This document shows positions 40,024 to 50,277 of a stretch of DNA of 64,000 nt, one piece after another. The stretch covers positions 248,001 to 312,000 of the forward strand of contig JAXHMA010000001.1 of assembly GCA_034521835.1 (NCBI GenBank), read 5' to 3'. The first letter of the stretch is position 1. Every line of letters starts with the position of its first letter. The notes under the pieces were generated by a model that did no database searches, had not been told where the DNA came from, and saw only the letters and a program-made list of their open reading frames with translations. Position numbers and translations under genes: made by a program. Origin of the DNA: JAMQKA01 sp034521835. Lineage in GTDB: Bacteria > Bacteroidota > Rhodothermia > Balneolales > Balneolaceae.

Positions 40024-42494
40024 ACATTCACTTGTTTCTCCAGTTGAACCTGCATCTTTTTAACCTGATCTAGAAGTTTTTCAGATGTCAGGCGTTCGCG
40101 CAGACGGTCAACCATAATCGGGAACGCGAAGGGCGTAAATTTTTGGGTGTGATTCAGCGTAATCTTTTGGGATTGAATGCGGAGCAACGCTTTCCGCAGG
40201 CGCGCTTCATCTAGCTGGTAGGCCAGTACCTCGTCATAGGCCTGCTGGAGCAGGAGATTATCTGGTTCATATTCCGAAAATACATCAAAAAAGAGACCCG
40301 ATGACATCTGCAGGTGCCGCCCAGCCTTCTTTTGGCCGGGAAAGCCAGGAAATATCAATCCCGAAATCTGGCAAATTTCCCGGAAACGATGCTTGGCCAT
40401 CTCGGTATCATTCAGACTGGAAAATATATCATTCACAAGGTTTTTATCCGAAAAAAGATCCCTCTCCAGTGCCTCTTCAATTGGAATATCCTTGTCTGAA
40501 AGAAGTTCGAATCCATAATCATTCATGGCTATGGAAAAGGTGATCGGCATTATCTTGGAGATGCGGTAGGCAACCAGGGCCGACATCCCCTCGTGTACAT
40601 AGCGACCTTCAAAAGGGAAGAAAAACAGATGGCAGCCCTCGTTGGAATAGGTTTTCTCGATGACGAGCTCATCCTCGTCCGGCAAGATAGACCAGTTGCT
40701 CTGTAGATCCAGTATTGGTTGAATGGTCTGCAGTTCGATATCGTCAGGGCTACCGTCGATCGCCTCGTGGAGTTTATGGCGCAGTAGTTTTGACATGTTG
40801 GAGGAAAGCGACATCCGGCCACCCATCCAGCTGGGAACAATCGCTTGGGAGGCATTGGATCGGCGCACGTAGGCGGTCATATTTTTTGTGCGAATTAGCT
40901 CAAGTGCACGACCTGCAAACCAAAACGTATCGCCTGGATTCAGTTTGGTTACAAACCACTCCTCGATATTGCCCAGCGTGGCCCCCTTCATGTACTTAAC
41001 CTTCATCATGGTATCACTGGCAATAGTGCCGATCGACATGCGGTGCCGGCGTTTGATTTTACGGTCAGTAACTTTGAAGATGCCATCTTGCTCCACTAAC
41101 TTGGAGTATTCGTCGTAGCGGGTTAGTGATTTACCACCAGTCGTCAAAAAGTGGATGATCCAGTTCCACTCTTTTTCGCTCAGAGTTTGAAAAGCAAAGG
41201 TCGATCGAAGTTCACGGTAGATCTGGTTCGGCTTGAATCCTTCAGAAACGCCAAGTGTGACCAAGTACTGGATAAGTACGTCGAACGGTTTGAGTACGGG
41301 ATCACGACTTTCCAGCGCGGTTTTAGTTTCGGCAGCCGTTTTGAGTGCGGCCGCCTCGATGAGCTCAAGCGCATTGGTGGGCACAAAGTGGATGCGGCTG
41401 GTGGCCCCGGGCTGGTGGCCGCTGCGACCAGCACGCTGCAGGAACCGGGCTACACCTTTGGGACTCCCTACCTGGATAACCGTCTCCACCGGGGTGAAAT
41501 CAACCCCCAGATCAAGGCTTGAAGTACAAACAACCGCCTTTAGCGAGCCTTCGTGCAGGGAGGCTTCCACCCACGAGCGAATTTTGGGATCAAGCGATCC
41601 GTGATGGAGTGCAATGGAACCCGCCAGCTCGGGCTGGGCATCGAGCAGCTTCTGGAACCAAACTTCGGACTGCGACCTGGTATTGCAAAAAATGAGGGTT
41701 GAGCGGCTTTCGTTTATAATGGGCAGAACTTTGGGTAGCAGACGCGTTCCCAGGTGACCCGACCATGGGAACTTTTCAACATCATCCGGCAGCACTGAGT
41801 GTACCTCCAGGTTTTTCTCCACTTCCGCCCTGATGATTACTGAATTATCGTTTTTGTGATCGACTCCCAGCAGCACCTCCAGCGCTTCCTCCAGATTCCC
41901 GATGGTGGCTGAAATGCCCCATATCTGCAGATCACTTTTCAGATGTTTTAGACGGGAAAGGGCCAGCTCGGTTTGGGTGCCCCGCTTGGAACCGAGTAAC
42001 TCGTGCCATTCATCCACAACGACTGCCTGCAGATTTTTGAAATATTTGGGATATCCTTTCTGGGCCATCAGAATATGCATGCTCTCCGGCGTGGTTATGA
42101 GTACTTCGGGCATCTGCTCCTTCATCTTCTTTTTCTGGTAGGCCGAAACATCGCCGGTTCTTCGGGCGACTTCCCATGGAATATCCAGATCCTCAACCAC
42201 ACGTTGCATCGCGAGCTCCAAATCTTTGGCCAGGGCACGAAGCGGCGTTATCCACAACAATTGCAATCCGTTATCGGCCAGCTCCCGGTATGTTTCGGAA
42301 TGCTCGTTTATCCACCTGATCAGCAACGGCATCCACAGTGCATAGGTTTTGCCGCTGCCCGTTGGAGCGTTGAGCAGCCCGTTTTTTCTTGACTGAAAAG
42401 CATTCCATACTTCACGCTGATAGTCAAATGGTTCCCACCCGCGCTGCTGGAACCATTGTTCAATTATTTCTTGGCCGGCATGTTCGTTCTTCAT
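40020..42494 (-). CDS. ligase-associated DNA damage response DEXH-box helicase (Lhr-like)
   Basis: 824 residues. SF2 helicase of the Lhr type: Walker A APTGSGKT (43-50), DEWH box at 161-164, SATIGN at 195-200, motif V/VI around TSSLDLGVDFTPVE and QRAGRSGHQPG. A C-terminal Lhr-like region of about 400 residues follows. Members unwind DNA or DNA/RNA duplexes 3'-5' in a repair cassette that usually also holds an ATP-dependent DNA ligase and an MBL exonuclease. Neither lies beside it here; upstream is a 242-bp gap and then the divergent DUF4212 gene. Confidence 0.92.
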   Translation of the reverse strand: MKNEHAGQEIIEQWFQQRGWEPFDYQREVWNAFQSRKNGLLNAPTGSGKTYALWMPLLIRWINEHSETYRELADNGLQLLWITPLRALAKDLELAMQRVVEDLDIPWEVARRTGDVSAYQKKKMKEQMPEVLITTPESMHILMAQKGYPKYFKNLQAVVVDEWHELLGSKRGTQTELALSRLKHLKSDLQIWGISATIGNLEEALEVLLGVDHKNDNSVIIRAEVEKNLEVHSVLPDDVEKFPWSGHLGTRLLPKVLPIINESRSTLIFCNTRSQSEVWFQKLLDAQPELAGSIALHHGSLDPKIRSWVEASLHEGSLKAVVCTSSLDLGVDFTPVETVIQVGSPKGVARFLQRAGRSGHQPGATSRIHFVPTNALELIEAAALKTAAETKTALESRDPVLKPFDVLIQYLVTLGVSEGFKPNQIYRELRSTFAFQTLSEKEWNWIIHFLTTGGKSLTRYDEYSKLVEQDGIFKVTDRKIKRRHRMSIGTIASDTMMKVKYMKGATLGNIEEWFVTKLNPGDTFWFAGRALELIRTKNMTAYVRRSNASQAIVPSWMGGRMSLSSNMSKLLRHKLHEAIDGSPDDIELQTIQPILDLQSNWSILPDEDELVIEKTYSNEGCHLFFFPFEGRYVHEGMSALVAYRISKIMPITFSIAMNDYGFELLSDKDIPIEEALERDLFSDKNLVNDIFSSLNDTEMAKHRFREICQISGLIFPGFPGQKKAGRHLQMSSGLFFDVFSEYEPDNLLLQQAYDEVLAYQLDEARLRKALLRIQSQKITLNHTQKFTPFAFPIMVDRLRERLTSEKLLDQVKKMQVQLEKQVNV

Positions 42495-42736
42495 TCAGTT
42501 GGTGAACTTTTGATAGACATAATGAAATGAAGTATAGTTTAACGATGATAGATGGAATATACGTGATTTTGGTTGTTGGATATTTACTGTGTGATGTAAG
42601 AAAACTGAAGATTTAAAAACGATCATTTGCTATTTGACTTACTGCCTCAACTGAATTATTTATGGAAAGAATTGTCGCTTGGCCAAAAAAGTTCAACTGA
42701 GGAAGTTAAAAAAACAAGGATTTAGATTTAATTGGG

Positions 42737-42997
42737 ATGGGAAAAAAGAAAAATCTGGAAGGCTATTGGCGTGAAAATCTCAAATATGTAGGTATACTGC
42801 TCTCCATTTGGTTCGTTGTCTCTTTTGGTTTTGGGATTCTGCTTGTGGAACCGCTGAACACCATTAAGATCGGTGGATTCAAACTCGGTTTTTGGTTTGC
42901 CCAGCAAGGCTCTATCTATATTTTTGTGATCCTCATTTTCGTCTATGTCTGGCTTATGAACCGGCTGGATCGAAAATACGATGTTCGTGAGGAGTAG
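42737..42997 (+). CDS. DUF4212 small subunit of sodium/solute symporter
   Basis: 86 residues with two membrane helices (about 16-36 and 56-76) and the family motif GFWFAQQGSIYIFVILIF, which matches the conserved FWFAQQGSI of DUF4212. The family is almost always encoded just before an SSS symporter of the VC_2705 type, as here (66 bp). It probably forms a small subunit of that transporter in the inner membrane. Confidence 0.92.
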   Translation: MGKKKNLEGYWRENLKYVGILLSIWFVVSFGFGILLVEPLNTIKIGGFKLGFWFAQQGSIYIFVILIFVYVWLMNRLDRKYDVREE

Positions 42998-43062
42998 CCA
43001 TTCATTTCACCATTTATCAAACCAAACATTTTAATTTTTAAATGATCAATCAGGGATAGCAT

Positions 43063-44785
43063 ATGGGGATACAAGCATGGACCTACCTTTTGGTGGGGGT
43101 AACATTTCTGGTGTATATCGGCATTGCAATATGGGCGCGGGCCGGCTCCACGAGTGACTTTTACATTGCAGGAAGTCGTGTACCGCCCCTGGCTAACGGA
43201 ATGGCTACCGCCGCAGACTGGATGTCAGCCGCCTCGTTCATTTCAATGGCCGGGCTTATTTCGTTTATGGGATACGATGGTGCCGTCTACCTGATGGGAT
43301 GGACTGGCGGCTATGTGCTGTTAGCTTTACTTTTAGCTCCATACCTGAGAAAGTTCGGAAAGTTCACGGTACCCGATTTTATCGGAGATCGCTACTATTC
43401 TAATTTCGCAAGAACAGTAGCGGTAATCTGCGCTGTCATCGTGTCGTTCACCTACGTGGCCGGACAGATGCGTGGTGTTGGGGTTGTGTTTGCTCGCTTC
43501 TTGGAAGTACCGGTAAATATTGGCGTGTACATTGGCATGCTGATCGTGTTTTTCTACGCGGTTTTGGGCGGGATGAAAGGTATCACCTATACCCAGGTAG
43601 CGCAGTACTGCATCCTTATTTTTGCATTCATGGTACCGGCGTTTTTTATCTCCTTTCAGCTGACCGGCGTCTTTATTCCACAGATCGGCTTTGGAAGTAC
43701 TATGGCAGACAGTTCCACGTATCTGTTGGAAAAGCTTGATCAGCTTAACAGGGATCTCGGTTTTTCGGAATACACCACCAGCAGCCGCTCCATGATCGAT
43801 ATTTTTGCCATTACCTTGGCCTTGATGATTGGTACGGCAGGGCTTCCTCACGTAATTGTTCGCTTTTTTACAGTACCGCGTGTTCGCGATGCCCGCAAGT
43901 CTGTAGGATATGCGCTGCTGTTTATCGCTATTTTGTATACCACTGCGCCGGCTATTTCGGCTTTTGCCCGCGTTAATATGATTGAGACGGTTTCCGACCA
44001 GGAATATGCCGAAGTGCCTACCTGGTTTAGTAAATGGGAACAGACTGGTCTGATCGATTTTGAGGATAAAAACGGAGATGGTCGAATTCAGTATGTAGCG
44101 AACGAAAATGCCAATGAGCTGACCATCGACCAGGATATAATGGTACTGGCCAATCCTGAAATCGCCAACCTTCCGAGCTGGGTGGTGGCACTGGTAGCTG
44201 CGGGTGGATTGGCAGCCGCCCTCTCTACCGCAGCGGGATTGTTACTGGTCATATCTACAAGCATTTCGCATGACTTGATCAAGAAGCAAATTTATCCATC
44301 CATATCGGAGAAAATGGAGCTGGTGTGGGCGCGTATTGCGGCTAGTTTTGCGGTGATCGTTGCAGGCTACTTCGGCATCAATCCCCCGGGGTTTGTCGCG
44401 GCCACGGTAGCACTGGCATTCGGGCTGGCTGCAGCCTCATTTTTCCCGGCCATTCTGCTTGGAATTTTTGACAAGCGTATGAATCGACAGGGTGCCATCA
44501 GCGGCATGATCGTCGGCATCCTCTTGATGCTTTTCTACATGATTAAATACAAGCTGGGTGGATTTGGCGGTGGCACTACCGAAGACTGGTGGTTCGGTAT
44601 TTCACCGGAAGGATTTGGAACGATCGCCGGCCTGGTTAAACCTGCTGGTAGCGTTTGTTATTTCCCGATTTACAGCGGAACCACCTGAAGTAGTGCAGGA
44701 GATGGTAGAGGAGATTCGCTATCCTGCGGCCGTTGTAGAAGGAATTGACGAGAAGAAGTCAGACGATGATGAATTAAAACAATGA
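43063..44785 (+). CDS. VC_2705-type sodium:solute (acetate-like) symporter (one frameshift)
   Basis: About 574 residues with at least thirteen hydrophobic segments of the SSS family. SSS marks include the GSRVPPLANGMATAADWMSAASFI stretch (split by the usual polar turn) and GTAGLPHVIVRFFTVP. A polar loop near residues 330-360 has an EF-hand-like DKNGDGRI motif. The frame breaks near 44638, where AAA in place of AA separates GTIAGLV from NLLVAFVISRFTAEPP. The acetyl-CoA synthetase gene 128 bp downstream suggests acetate or another short monocarboxylate as substrate; this is inference. Confidence 0.88.
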
Positions 44786-44913
44786 GTCAGCGTAATTATT
44801 GGCTTGCAAGACGTTAAACAAAGGATTTAGAGCTTGATTCTGAGCTTAAATTAATTAACATACCTGAACCTCATTATATAGCAATATCAATTTGTAACGA
44901 AGGGATCAAAATT

Positions 44914-46813
44914 ATGTGGTTGAACATCAAATCTTTTGAGGAATACAAAAAAGTTTATAATCAAAGTGTAAAAGATCCGGAGTCATTCTGGGAGCATGAA
45001 GCGGGTACATTTTACTGGCGGAAACGATGGGACAAAACGCAAAGCGGCAGTTTTGAAGAGGGTAATGTCAAATGGTTTGAAGGCGGAAAGCTGAATATCA
45101 CTGAAAACTGCCTGGACCGTCACCTGAATACTATTGGGAATAAACCAGCATTTATCTTTGAGCCCAACCACCCGGACTCCTTCCGTCGCACGATAACCTA
45201 TCGGCAACTGCATGAAGATGTGTGCCGCTTTGCCAATGTTTTGCAGGAACAGGGCATCAAAAAGGGGGATCGAGTAGCGATTTATATGGCGATGACGCCT
45301 GAGCTGGCGATTGCCGCGCTGGCATGTGCTCGTATTGGGGCCGTGCATTCAATCGTGTTTGCCGGATTTTCAGCGCAGTCGCTGGGCGAACGCATCCAGG
45401 ATTGTGATGCCAAGATGCTGATCACGAACGACGGCCTTCGTCGCGGAGACAAGCACGTGCCGCTGAAAGATATCTCTGACGAAGCCCTTGAAAGCTGCCC
45501 GACCGTCGAGAATGTGATCGTATGCCAGCGCACCAACCGCGATATTGACTGGGTGGAAGGACGCGACCAGTGGTGGCACATGCTCATTCGTAACGCCTCT
45601 AAAGAGCACGAAGCAGTAGAGATGGATGCGGAAGATCCGCTGTTCATTCTTTACACCTCAGGTTCAACCGGCAAGCCCAAAGGACAGGTGCACACCTGCG
45701 GCGGCTACATGGTGTACGTCAGCTACACGATGCGCAACGTCTTCCAGGTGGAAGAAAACGATGTCTATTGGTGTACGGCAGATGCCGGCTGGATCACCGG
45801 CCACTCATACGTAACCTATGGTCCGCTGCTTAATGGGAATACCAGCATCATCTTTGAGGGAACGCCCACCTATCCTGATCCCGGTCGCCTGTGGGAAGTC
45901 TGCGAAAAGTACAATGTAACTCATTTCTACACGGCGCCCACCGCCATCCGAGCACTGATGAAAGAGGATATCGAATATGTGAATAAGTATGATTTAAGCT
46001 CATTAAAAGTACTCGGCACAGTTGGTGAGCCGATCAACGAGGAAGCCTGGCACTGGTATCATGACAAGATAGGCAACGGCGATTGCCCGATTGTGGATAC
46101 CTGGTGGCAGACCGAAACAGGTGGTATCATGATTTCACCGCTGGCCGGTATTACGCCTACCAAGCCGGGCTATGCTACCTTGCCGCTACCAGGCGTACAG
46201 CCGGCATTGGTAGATGAAAATGGCAAGGAAATCGAAGGCAACGGTGTGCAGGGTAATCTCGTGATTAAAAAATCGTGGCCTGGCATGACTCGTGGAATAT
46301 GGGGTAACCATGAGCGCTATATGGAAACCTACTTTAACCCCTATAAAGGATATTACTTCACTGGTGACGGCTGCCGCCGTGATGAGGAGGGATACTATCG
46401 CATTACCGGACGTGTGGATGACGTGCTGAATGTAAGCGGACACCGACTGGGCACCGCGGAGATCGAAAACGCAATAGACGAGCACCCCAAAGTGGTTGAG
46501 TCAGCCGTAGTGGGCTATCCCCATGATGTAAAAGGAGAGGGCGTGTTCGCCTTTATGATTATGGAAGACGGGATTGATGATCCCGAAGGTCTTAAAAAGG
46601 AGATCGACGATCTGGTAGCCAAAATCATTAGCCCGATAGCCAAACCCGATAAAATACAGATTGTCCCAGGGCTGCCCAAAACGCGATCCGGAAAAATTAT
46701 GCGTCGTATACTTCGCAAAGTAGCTGCCGGCGAAGCCGATGACCTGGGCGATACGTCCACGCTGCTGGATCCTGAGTGTTGTCGATGAAATTCGACAGGG
46801 GAAATCATATTAG
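44914..46813 (+). CDS. acs: acetyl-CoA synthetase (frameshift near 3' end)
   Basis: About 632 residues. Converts acetate, ATP and CoA to acetyl-CoA through acetyl-AMP. The AMP-binding motif YTSGSTGKPKG is at 247-257, TWWQTETGG forms the adenylate site, and the C-terminal lid has PKTRSGKIMRR with K594, the Lys that is acetylated to switch off the family. The residue after PKG is Gln where Val or Ile is usual. Near 46773 one extra base shifts the frame; reading on gives VVDEIRQGKSY and a stop at 46811-46813. Upstream transport genes support an acetate uptake and activation operon. Confidence 0.94.
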
Positions 46814-46842
46814 TCTAGCGTTGTGAGTTATGAGGCTTGAGT

Positions 46843-46879
46843 AAACCTCCGGGGTGTCAAAAACCCTGGAGGTTTTTTT
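46843..46879 (+). terminator. rho-independent terminator after acs
   Basis: AAACCTCCGGGGT pairs with ACCCTGGAGGTTT (one G:T) around GTCAAAA and continues into a run of seven T. It closes the DUF4212-symporter-acs series. Confidence 0.9.
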
Positions 46880-46897
46880 ATGGAAAAGCTAATGCAC

Positions 46898-47266
46898 TTA
46901 AACCAGGAAGAATCCCCATGCAAATAATCCCGCGCTGAATGCCAGCAAGGACAAGCGAAAACGGGTTTTGGTAAAGATTTCATGAAAAAGTAGTCCGTAA
47001 GTGTACGGAACTTCCGACAACCACTTGTAGTAATGATGCCGGTGTGCGGTCCCGATAGCCATGGTCACATGCCCGTGCAGGATAGTGAAAATGAAGGGCA
47101 GGGCAAACAGAAACGCGCCACTGTATGCGAATAATTCATCTATACCGAAGTAACTGCACAGATATAAATAAGGCCATCCAAAAAGAAAAATAAGAGGAAA
47201 AGCCAACGACCAGTTTATCAGGCTGATACGCTTGAAATTATATTCACTAAGCTCGGAATGAGGCAA
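46898..47266 (-). CDS. hypothetical integral membrane protein, 122 aa
   Basis: Three or four hydrophobic helices (INWSLAFPLIFLFGWPYLYL, AFLFALPFIFTIL, LSLLAFSAGLFAWGFFLV) with a His-rich cytoplasmic or periplasmic stretch between them (HGHVTMAIGTAHRHHYY). I recognise no family. The HRHHYY cluster could bind a metal. It lies between the convergent acs terminator and the ald gene, 116 bp downstream of ald on the same strand. Confidence 0.55.
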   Translation of the reverse strand: MPHSELSEYNFKRISLINWSLAFPLIFLFGWPYLYLCSYFGIDELFAYSGAFLFALPFIFTILHGHVTMAIGTAHRHHYYKWLSEVPYTYGLLFHEIFTKTRFRLSLLAFSAGLFAWGFFLV

Positions 47267-47382
47267 GGGTTAGTTATCGGTTATTAGTTATTTGTGTATT
47301 TGTATAAAAGCAAATTATGCAGGTTGAGTCTATCGATTGTTTGTTAGTTGTAAACTAATAGCTGGTAACGAATAGCAAGGAA

Positions 47383-48597
47383 CTAAATTTGGCTGGCGAT
47401 GAGCATCTCAATCTCACGATATGGCATATCGAAAATATCTGCTAACGCTTTTTTAGTGAGGTGCTTTTTGTACACGTAGGTGCCGTTGCGCAAGGCTGCG
47501 TTCGACCACAGGCACTGCTTGATACCCCCCGCATCACCAATAGCCAGCAGGTAGGGAGCAATAACATTGTTAAGTGCGTAGGTGGCAGTTCGTGCAACAT
47601 TTGAGGGGATATTGGGGACGCAGTAGTGAATCACATCATGCTTCTTGTACACCGGATCAGAATGGGCCGTCGCCCGGCTGGTGGCAATACATCCCCCCTG
47701 GTCAATCGCCGTATCCACAATAACGCTGCCCGGTTTCATGTTGGCCACCATCGGTTCGGTAACCAGCACGGGGGCGCGTTCTCCCTCCGACATCGCCGCC
47801 CCGATAATGACATCGGCATACTTTAGGGCAGAGGAGAGGTACTGGTAGTTGGCTGTTGCGGTTATTATGCGTCGGTCGAGGGCATTTTCGAGATGCCGCA
47901 GTTTGTTCAGGTCATTATCCATCACAAACACCTGGGCACCGTAGCCCAGCGCCGTACGGGCCGCATATTCCGCCGTGATGTCCGCTCCCAAAATAACAAC
48001 TGTTGCCGGTGGAATGCCCGATATACCACCCAGCATAATGCCCTGTCCGCCGTCATTTTTTTCCAGGTAGTGGGCGGCAATCTGTACGCCCATGGAGCCG
48101 GTAATTTCATGCATCATCCGCACAATCGGGAACTCTTTATCCTCTCCCTGGATAAATTCATACCCGATAGCCGTGATGTTTTTTTTGATCAGCAGCTCCA
48201 TAAATTCTTCGGTGGCATTGCCGAGATGAAGTGCTGAAATCAGGGTGTGATCATGATCAAGCAGCTGGTATTCATCCTTGCTCGGAGGGGCTACTTTAAC
48301 AATCAGTTCTGATTTATTGTACAGATCATCAACCGTAAGGGCGATTTCAGCACCGGCATCGGCAAATTCGGCATCGCTAAAGTTGGCTTCTTCCCCCGCT
48401 CCTTTTTCTATGTACACTTCATGGCCATTGGCGGTAAGTACCGATACGCCGCCGGGGGTGAGCGATAGGCGGCGTTCGTCATTGTCAACTTCTTTGGGCA
48501 ATCCAATTTTCAGGGATATCTTCGAGTGTGATTTCATCAAGCGCTTTTCAAGCGTTTTGAGGCCGATCTGTTCCGTTTCAAGAAGATTAAGATCCAT
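47383..48597 (-). CDS. ald: alanine dehydrogenase
   Basis: 404 residues. NAD-dependent oxidative deamination of L-alanine to pyruvate and ammonia, in the cytoplasm. N-terminal substrate domain with GLPKEVDNDERRLSLTP and VKVAPPSKDEY, Rossmann domain with PATVVILGADITAEYAA (the usual GGG-V-G is replaced by LGADITAE, as in some Bacteroidota members), DTAIDQGGC and HYCVPNIPSNVARTAT. The close relative NAD(P) transhydrogenase alpha subunit is an alternative, but the single-chain length and the VPNIPS motif favour Ald. The first 22 residues may be an over-extended start; an ATG lies at residue 21. Confidence 0.88.
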   Translation of the reverse strand: MDLNLLETEQIGLKTLEKRLMKSHSKISLKIGLPKEVDNDERRLSLTPGGVSVLTANGHEVYIEKGAGEEANFSDAEFADAGAEIALTVDDLYNKSELIVKVAPPSKDEYQLLDHDHTLISALHLGNATEEFMELLIKKNITAIGYEFIQGEDKEFPIVRMMHEITGSMGVQIAAHYLEKNDGGQGIMLGGISGIPPATVVILGADITAEYAARTALGYGAQVFVMDNDLNKLRHLENALDRRIITATANYQYLSSALKYADVIIGAAMSEGERAPVLVTEPMVANMKPGSVIVDTAIDQGGCIATSRATAHSDPVYKKHDVIHYCVPNIPSNVARTATYALNNVIAPYLLAIGDAGGIKQCLWSNAALRNGTYVYKKHLTKKALADIFDMPYREIEMLIASQI

Positions 48598-48897
48598 ATA
48601 TTTGGTATGATATTTTTCCCGGCTTAAACTGAATATTGAGAATAAATTAATTTAAACTGGCTCCTGAAGCAAAAACGGTTTTTTGTGAATGGCAGAGCTC
48701 AGACGTCAAAGGTGAGAAAGCAGAAACGAGATGTGTAACGGCTAGTGTAGGATGCAGAATGTTGGATCTATTTTATGAGTTCTCTACTAACGATCTGTTA
48801 TAAAAGGTTGAATTCCGATGCCGGGATGACAAAAAAATTTTTTACGAGCAATTTATACGACAGCACAACTAACTAATTCCCAATAATAAAAAATTAA
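48598..48897. other. 300-bp divergent intergenic region between ald and rsmA
   Basis: No coding frame or RNA gene seen. It holds the divergent promoters of ald and rsmA. The final 60 bases before rsmA are strongly A-rich and contain no clear Shine-Dalgarno. Confidence 0.5.
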
Positions 48898-49673
48898 ATG
48901 AGTATTCGCCCGAAAAAGAGTTTAGGTCAACATTTTTTAACCGATAGCAATATGGTGCAGAAAATTGCCGAGGCCGTTTTGGTTGAGCCGGGGCACCGCA
49001 TTATTGAAATCGGTCCGGGTACGGGCTTGCTTACCGAGAAGCTGCTGGAACGCTGCAATGACGTTGTGGCGGTAGAGCTAGATCAGCGAGCTGTGGAAGT
49101 TTTATCCGAAAAATTTCCAAAACTTCGGGTAATCCATAAAGACGTGCTGGAAACTGACTTTCAGGAACTTTCTATTGGCAAAGAGAAAACACACGCAGTT
49201 GGGAATCTACCTTACTATATAACCAGCCAGATATTGTTCCTGTTGTTGGAAAACCGCAGCTATATGGCCGACGCTTTGCTTATGATGCAAAAAGAAGTGG
49301 CCGAGCGAATTGTTGCCGATATCCGTACAAAAGACTATGGCATTTTGAGTGTCCAAACCCAGCTTATGAGTACGCCTGAAATTTTGTTTGATGTGCCCCG
49401 CCAGGTTTTTTCTCCACAGCCCAATGTGAACAGCGCCATGGTTCGATTGACGTTTGACAAGGGAGCACTTGCCTGTAATGATCAGGAACTAAAAACGGTG
49501 GTCCGTACCGCCTTCAATCAGCGTCGAAAAAATTGAGTAACGCCCTAAAGCCGATTATAGATAAAGATAACCTGCCGGATGGATTTGATTTTGACAAACG
49601 CGCAGAGGCTTGGGAGCCAGAATTGTATGAAAAGTTGACAGCACGTTTCGTTGAAGATGGCATTTTGACCTGA
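48898..49673 (+). CDS. rsmA: 16S rRNA (adenine1518/1519-N6)-dimethyltransferase (one frameshift)
   Basis: About 258 residues. Dimethylates two adenines at the 3' end of 16S rRNA during small-subunit maturation. Marks are SLGQHFLTD at 8-16, the SAM loop EIGPGTG at 37-43, the catalytic NLPYYI at 103-108 and FNQRRK near the end. The frame breaks at 49526-49532, where one A missing from the A run ends the protein early. Reading on gives KLSNALKPIIDKDNLP, FDKRAEAW and the true stop at 49671-49673. The start is ATG at 48898. Confidence 0.94.
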
Positions 49674-49851
49674 AATTTCGGCTACTAAAATTAGTTGACA
49701 TTCATCAAAACTTAATTGGAAGCACCAAAAGAAGGATTTCTCCCTTTTTTTGCCCATCTCAGGCTTCAATTACTGCCTGCAGAAAAATTTGGTATAAAAG
49801 TTGCAGACATATCTACCTGTTATACTTGGAAGCAATGTGACATTCCAAGAA

Positions 49852-49877
49852 CTTGAAAAGGATTTAAGTACTATAAT
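49852..49877 (+). promoter_or_regulatory. possible groES promoter
   Basis: CTTGAAA at 49852-49858 and TATAAT at 49872-49877 with 13 bases between, 43 bp before groES. The -35 half matches the heat-shock-type CTTGAAA, but the -10 half is the housekeeping type and the spacing is short, so this is only a candidate. No CIRCE element (TTAGCACTC-N9-GAGTGCTAA) is present upstream of groES. Confidence 0.3.
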
Positions 49878-49919
49878 TTCAACTTCAACTATTAACTCTA
49901 AATTTAGGGAGTCATACAT

Positions 49920-50213
49920 ATGGCTAAAACAAAAATTAAACCCTTGAGTGATCGTGTTTTGGTTCAGCCTGAACCGGCTGAAGAAAAAACCAGTTCAGGT
50001 ATTATCATACCGGATACAGCTAAAGAAAAGCCCCAAAAAGGCACAGTGGTAGCTGCCGGTCCGGGAAAAGTTGAAAACGGAACCAAAATCGACATGTCGG
50101 TCAACAAAGGCGATAAGGTTCTGTACGGCAAATATTCAGGTACAGAAATCACACTGGATGGGGAAGAGTACCTGATTATGCGAGAAGCCGACATTCTGGG
50201 AATTGTTTCCTAA
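49920..50213 (+). CDS. groES: co-chaperonin GroES
   Basis: 97 residues, standard length. Caps the GroEL ring during protein folding. N-terminal LSDRVLVQPEPAEEKTSSGI contains the start of the mobile loop, continuing IIPDTAKEKPQKGTVVAAGPG, and the C-terminus has EEYLIMREADILGIV. It is followed by groEL after 64 bp on the same strand, the classical order. Confidence 0.97.
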   Translation: MAKTKIKPLSDRVLVQPEPAEEKTSSGIIIPDTAKEKPQKGTVVAAGPGKVENGTKIDMSVNKGDKVLYGKYSGTEITLDGEEYLIMREADILGIVS

Positions 50214-50277
50214 TGCATTTCATGAATTTCATTTTTCAAAAAAATAAATTTAAAACTAATTAAACTACAGGAGAACT

